A stretch of DNA of 64,000 bases, from contig NW_020654080.1 in NCBI RefSeq assembly GCF_003589595.1, positions 11,063,698-11,127,697 of the forward strand, read 5' to 3'. Positions 59,166-64,000 of the stretch are shown one piece after another. This stretch comes from Hyposmocoma kahamanoa. Lineage: Eukaryota > Arthropoda > Insecta > Lepidoptera > Cosmopterigidae. The position numbers were made by a program, and so were the translations under genes. Numbering within the stretch: the stretch's first letter is position 1; each line of letters opens with the position of its first letter. The notes beneath the pieces were generated by a model. It was not told where the DNA came from. It worked only from the letters and a program-made list of their open reading frames with translations, and did no database searches.

Positions 59166-59349
59166 TCGTAAATAAAAGTGAGTCCTATAATTTTAATGTG
59201 TAATGGAAATGTGCACGAATTACGCGACGAAGTTCGTTAACAGAAAGCCAAAACATTCGACACACCATCGGACAGAAGTTAACTTTTCGTACAATTTATG
59301 TTCACTACCTATTGCGTGACAGAATTTCGGGGATTTCTTTGTGCTTTAG

Positions 59350-59605
59350 ATCTCGTTAATGTACTTTTTAACTGACTTCGAAAAATTCATCATCATCGAT
59401 TCGACTGCATGTTTTTTTTTGTATGTATGTACGCGATAACTCTTTCATTTGTGAACCGATTTTGATGATTCTCTGATTGATGACTTTATGTTGGAAAGAG
59501 GGTAGCTCAATAGTGGTTCCGTTTAAATTTGAAGAAAATATTCCACCTCTAAGGGTGGCAAACTAGGGCTATGTATAACTTTTGGGGTCGGTTTTTTTAG
59601 TACTT
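59350..59605 (+). repeat. Repeat D copy (most complete)
   Basis: TTAACTGACTTCGAAAAATTC, CGATTCGACTGCATG with a T run, ATTTGTGAACCGATTTTGAT, AATATTCCACCTCTAAGGG and GGGGTCGGTTTTTTTAGTA link the blocks seen separately at 8655-8855 and 27885-28165. Confidence 0.6.
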
Positions 59606-60029
59606 GTACTGACTATTTTACAAACAGGAATATAATGTATCGTGTAAACATCATTAATTTGTTAGAATATGAAGTCACGACAAGGTATTTAGCACTTTAT
59701 TTAGTACCTCTCTTATCATAAATTGCGTAATCGACATTTTTAGCGAAATTAAGTTATTAACTTATCTGGAATCAGCAAAACGAGATCTACAACTCACTGT
59801 AAACGATTTTTTATATCTCATTTAGATTCAGTTTGATTGCTACTCAAAATCTACGGGATTGACATTTTTTTTCAAATCGAAAATACTTTAAGTATCGATA
59901 TCTGGAAAGATACCAAAATTAAATGCGTTGGTTTATGACAATGAGGACAATTGTTGTCAAAATTTTTAATAGTAGTAGAGTTCCTTGTGACACATTTCGT
60001 CCGGGAAAGTTTTTTCTTTTTTTATGATA

Positions 60030-60310
60030 CCACGTGAAGAGACGAACAAGTCCGCACGGCTTGTTAGTCCCGTCGCGTGTTATTATGTATCAAGGCGCAC
60101 CATGTGGTAAGCTACACGCCTGTCCATGACAGTTGCAGTGCCACTCAGCTCTTTAAATCGCAAAGATCTGAGGCGCACTGCCACTGCGCCCGTTACCCTG
60201 AGACATAAGTTGACAAGTCCCACGTGCCTGTAATTTCACCAGCACCGTTACCCTTCAAAACCGAGCAGAAAAGCAATAGATAAGATGGCAGTACTTCCCT
60301 GGACGAATTG
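60030..60310 (-). repeat. Repeat A copy with an internal insertion
   Basis: CACGTGAAGAGACGAACAAG, GGTAAGCTACACGCCTGTCC, ACTGCCACTGCGCCCGTTAC and ATTTCACCAGCACCGTTACC match. Between GAACAAG and GGTAAGC there is a second partial start (about 60058-60100), and the GCTTGGCGGC block is shortened. Confidence 0.7.
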
Positions 60311-60408
60311 TCAAAATCTTCGAAAAGAAATTCACGTAAATTATGAGTTGCTGTTAAACACTGCAAAGACAACTAAAGTCCATTATGTATTATGAATAAA
60401 AAATACAT

Positions 60409-60632
60409 ATAATAATAATAATAATAATAACGCACACACTCAACATAGCCCCGCACTAGGGAAACCCTGTGTCGCGGGTGCCATGGACACACACATAGAC
60501 AAACACAAATTACACCCAAACTCACGAGAGAAATAAATGTAGGCCATACAAATATTTCTCCCGGCCCGGGAATCGAACCTAGGACCTCTGCGTGGCAGTC
60601 CGGCATGGTAACTGTTCGGCCACCGAGGCAGT
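60409..60632 (-). mobile_element. tRNA-derived SINE (family C), copy 5, best preserved
   Basis: A (AAT)n tail at 60409-60430, then AACATAGCCCCGCACTAGGG, GGGTGCCATGGACACACAC, ATATTTCTCCCGGCCCGGGA and, at the head, the B box (complement GGTTCGATTCCCGGG) and A box (TGGCCGAACAGTTACCATG). A typical RNA-polymerase-III promoter layout. Confidence 0.88.
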
Positions 60633-61698
60633 ATAAAACGGTTGTGTATTTTTTATTGATGATACCGATAAATTACGCTCTGAAATTACAATGATTCATA
60701 ATATATTTGGTGTAACCAAAAATAGACTGACATGTACCATCAATCCAACCCAATCCAAAGGATTTAGCAACCAGCACTTCTAAAAACTTATAATTCATAT
60801 GGTCATAGTGCCATGGCATTTGTGTGAGAAAAATTTAGATACAAGAACAATCCAACAAATACCAGAAGTAATATTAAGAAAACTAGCTACTAATAAATAA
60901 TATTAGAGTATTCCACAAACCCCTGATTCTTGATTAAATATCGGAGTTTTATTGAACCTTCCATCGAATGCTACAAAGCAACGTTATTTGCCAATACTAT
61001 GCCCCATTAAAAGTTAAACAAAAAAAAAATTTCATTTAGACAGGTATATAGAGAATTAAAGTGCTGTTATGGTATATAACTATCCTAAAAATCATATTCG
61101 CGCTTTCTTTTTAGCATACCAATGCACGGCACCCGCACGACCTACCATAAGTTGTAGTACTGGCGCCACATGCAAAATATGATTGCTTATTTATAGATTC
61201 TGGCGTGTAAAGGCCAGTGCATCTTTCTTGAGTTTTTAGTAAGGAAACAAAAGCCACGACGAAACTGCACCATTGAGTATTTTCGTACAATGACCCGTTT
61301 ATTTTTATGCTGGTTACCGATTGCTAAGTATAACAATGAAAGAAAAGACGTCATTAAGTATCCAATCAGGATTGGGCCATCACGGTGAATAATGACCATA
61401 CCAGGGTTGATCATAATTACGGTGTGCAGAACTCGCGTCAGTTTTAATAGTCCATTTTACAATATCTATTCAATAAATTATCTACTAGATATAAAATATT
61501 TTAACTAAACCTAGCTCTCGACAGACCTGACTATTATTCCATGGAATTAACATAACTTATGAGGGAGTTTAATGCAAACAGTGATTTATAGTATCCTGAA
61601 AACTATCGTAAAATTTGTAAAATGTGCAGTGATTTATAGACCTGCCGTAATTTCAATGTCAAATGACATTGTTAAGCGATCTCAACTGCAATGGAACT
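60633..61698. other. No gene recognised
   Basis: AT-rich; no recognised repeat or exon. Confidence 0.35.
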
Positions 61699-62065
61699 AA
61701 TGTAGGTACGGAGTACTTAATGAATGTAAATACTACACATGACTAACATAAACCAGGTAATACCTAAACATAAATTAGGTAATACCATGGTAATACCTGA
61801 CTTGACCATACGTCCCACTTTGAATATAGGTTCGGTGTACCTAATCAATGTAAATACTATACATGACTAACATAAACCAGGTAATATCTAAACATAAATT
61901 AGGTAATATCATGGTAATTAATACCTGACGTGACCATACGTCCCATTTTGAATGTAGGTTCGGTGTACCTAATCAATGTAAATACTACACATGACTAACT
62001 TAAACAAGGTGATACCTAATGATAAATTAGGTAATACCTGTCGTGACCATAAGTCCCGCTTTGAG
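61699..62065. repeat. Tandem repeat, three units of about 115-128 bp
   Basis: Units start near 61699, 61822 and 61950, each reading (A)ATGTAGGTNCGG(A/T)GTAC, AATGTAAATACTA, CATGACTAAC, AAACCAGGTAATA, ATAAATTAGGTAATA and TGACCATACGTCCC. Each unit carries AGGTAATACC twice in near-palindromic arrangement. The last unit is shorter because a CATGGTAATA block is missing. Confidence 0.9.
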
Positions 62066-62164
62066 TGGGATTCTCTCGCTTTTAAGTTTCACCCGCTGGT
62101 CCCAAAATGCTTAAAAATTTGACATAACAGGACAAGTTAGCGCCCAGTTACAAGAGAAAGGATA

Positions 62165-62560
62165 AAAGTTTCGCACGGCCGCCGCGCGGCGACCGCACAG
62201 TTACCACGCCTTCATGTACAGACAACGGCACATCAGACAACACATTTTTGTTCGAAAATCACTTCCTTTGCAACGGAACAAGATACTTCAATCTGTAGCT
62301 TGATGTGCTGGCGTGTGTACATTAATGACGAATCTGAATTCTATTTACTAGGCAACAACATTTCATAACCTCGCGCGAGCCGCCGCGCATACCGCCGCGT
62401 AGACCAGTTTGAAGCCAGACTCGCCTGCGTGCCCAGGACGCTCATTTAAGTAAAAACGTAAAAGCTAAACGAATAAAGCGTATTTTGCCATGACAGTTAG
62501 ATGCACGCGGTCGCAGCCTGGCGGCCGACGCCGAGTCCGCTTCGAAATTCGTGTCAAATA
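62165..62560. promoter_or_regulatory. CpG-rich stretch, possible distal promoter
   Basis: GC-rich blocks (GCACGGCCGCCGCGCGGCGA at 62175, CGCGAGCCGCCGCGCATACC at about 62375, GGCGGCCGACGCCGAGTCCG at 62521) stand in otherwise AT-rich DNA. No ORF fits. It could be the promoter and leader exon of Shab, about 34 kb upstream, or of a gene beyond the window. No core promoter element was identified. Confidence 0.3.
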
Positions 62561-63615
62561 AATGCGCCCTAACAGTCAATTTAAAACCAAGAGTTCCATT
62601 TATATTTAAGAACTAAACCTGACATATTAAATCAAATTTACTCATCCGAAAAATATATGAAGCCAGCCTTCCAGATTAGTTCTTTTTTTATCATACGAAT
62701 TTTTTAATATTCTTTGTCATTAAACATTTTCTAATTAGCACAAACAAGTGTTTTCCACTTTGCGGGAAAGAAATGGTCTCGTTAGTAATACCTCTATGGT
62801 CATGCTATGACATATATTATATATAAATTTGGCCCTATAATAAAATCTACAAAGAATCCAAAAACCAATACGAAAAGCGACAACATAACAACATATAAAT
62901 TTCATATTAAACTATCGGAATGTATTCCATTCCGATAGGGATAGTTATTACCCAATAACATTTCATGGTTAATTTGTAATATAAATAGGACATGTCTCAA
63001 CATTTGTCACAGGTCTCTATTCTCTAAATAATTCATCATCATTATACCAGTTCCGAAATAAATGCATCAGCCTCTGCAGTTTATTTATATTTGCTACTTA
63101 TATAGTTATTTACATATTTCATATTTTATGACTCATAACACTTTATGACACTCTATTTAGAAATGTAGGCTGCGACATTTTGCTGGAAAATGTATTCTAC
63201 AATAAAAGCATTTATTTGGTTCACTTCTTTCCGAAACATATTTTCTCAACGCTATTTCATTATAGTTCCGACGTCTTTATGAATTATGTGAGACTGTTTA
63301 AACAACACATAATATTTTTTGTGAACATGTAAAATGTTATTATTCGGAATATAAAATATTGTTTCCAAATTATAATACATTTTACAACTCGTGTTTTATT
63401 CTTTATATAAACAGAGATAAATCGCGTAAACTGTTATAAATATAGCTTCAGTTACAAATCTACCGTAGAGTAGATCTGGAGTAATACGTAAGGTGGCTCA
63501 AGAGTCACTCAAGTGTACCGAGTGTCTCCGATTCTCAATTTCAACTGAGTGCAGTGTATCGACATCGAAAACACCTGACAATCGCTTATACAAAAACCGT
63601 CTGATAAATTTCAGT
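62561..63615. other. No gene recognised; one short hairpin
   Basis: CTATCGGAATG (about 62913) pairs with CATTCCGATAG around TATTC. Otherwise AT-rich without recognised features. Confidence 0.4.
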
Positions 63616-63905
63616 TCCAGTAGAGCTCCTTGTGGAAGAGTTCGTCCAAGAAAGTACTGTCACCTTGCTAATTTCTGCCGCCAAGTAGTATTGTGAGCAT
63701 AACTGCGTTCCATTTTGGAAGGGTTAGGATGCTGGTGAAATTACAGGCACATGGGACTTGTTAACTTATGTCTCACTCACGTCACAGGTGACCCTCAGAT
63801 ATTTGCGATTTAAAGTTCTAAGTGGCACTGCAACTGTGAATAGGCACGTCGCTTATCATCAGGAGCACGACTTGTTCGTCCCGTCACTTGGTATTACACA
63901 AAATA
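63616..63905 (+). repeat. Repeat A copy
   Basis: CCAGTAGAGCTCCTTGTGGA, GCTAATTTCTGCCGCCAAGT, GATGCTGGTGAAATTACAGG, ACTTGTTCGTCCCGTCACTT and GGTATTACACAAAATAAAAA show a nearly full-length copy with its A-rich tail. Confidence 0.75.
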
Positions 63906-64000
63906 AAAAATATTTTACTGAAAAGTGTTTAACCAATTCCATTAGTTAAGTGTCCAATCTCATTGAAAATGAATGTTTGAGCACCATGGATTTCGTTTCT

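Overview
The window looks like nuclear DNA of a moth or butterfly (Lepidoptera). It is AT-rich and crowded with small dispersed repeats. It carries two spliced, recognisably insect genes and relics of copia, jockey-type and RTE-type retroelements, mariner and other DNA transposons. Species cannot be set from the sequence alone. The only assembly gap is 10 N at 4689-4698.

Left edge (1 to about 2.1 kb): a decayed copia retrotransposon on the minus strand, running off the window. From 2.25 to 3.33 kb there is no gene, but a short CCCACCCGTCACAA-like motif recurs on both strands. From 4.9 to 10.8 kb lie the last four coding exons of Naa60 (N-alpha-acetyltransferase 60, plus strand), with dispersed repeats in the introns; its first exon(s) were not found.

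From 10.8 to 17.0 kb lies the spacer between two tail-to-tail genes. From 28.6 down to 17.0 kb lies Shab (Kv2 voltage-gated potassium channel, minus strand). I could rebuild it as 11 coding exons whose phases all agree: 2,604 nt, 867 residues. A 2.0-kb IS630-Tc1-mariner transposon sits in its last intron, with an uninterrupted 448-aa transposase, 36-bp perfect terminal inverted repeats and a TA target duplication. It is the most intact mobile element here.

From 28.7 to 64 kb (upstream of Shab) no complete gene was found. The stretch holds tRNA-derived SINEs, a degenerate mariner, jockey-type and RTE-type LINE fragments, a foldback element, a three-copy tandem repeat, a CpG-rich stretch near 62.2-62.6 kb, one orphan exon-like segment near 48.5 kb, and two abutting perfect hairpins near 58.3 kb with identical loops.

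The two genes are not functionally linked: one modifies N termini of membrane proteins, the other repolarises neurons and muscle. No operon, CRISPR array or multi-gene accessory system is visible. Exon structures, repeat families and palindromes were read by eye, without alignment software.
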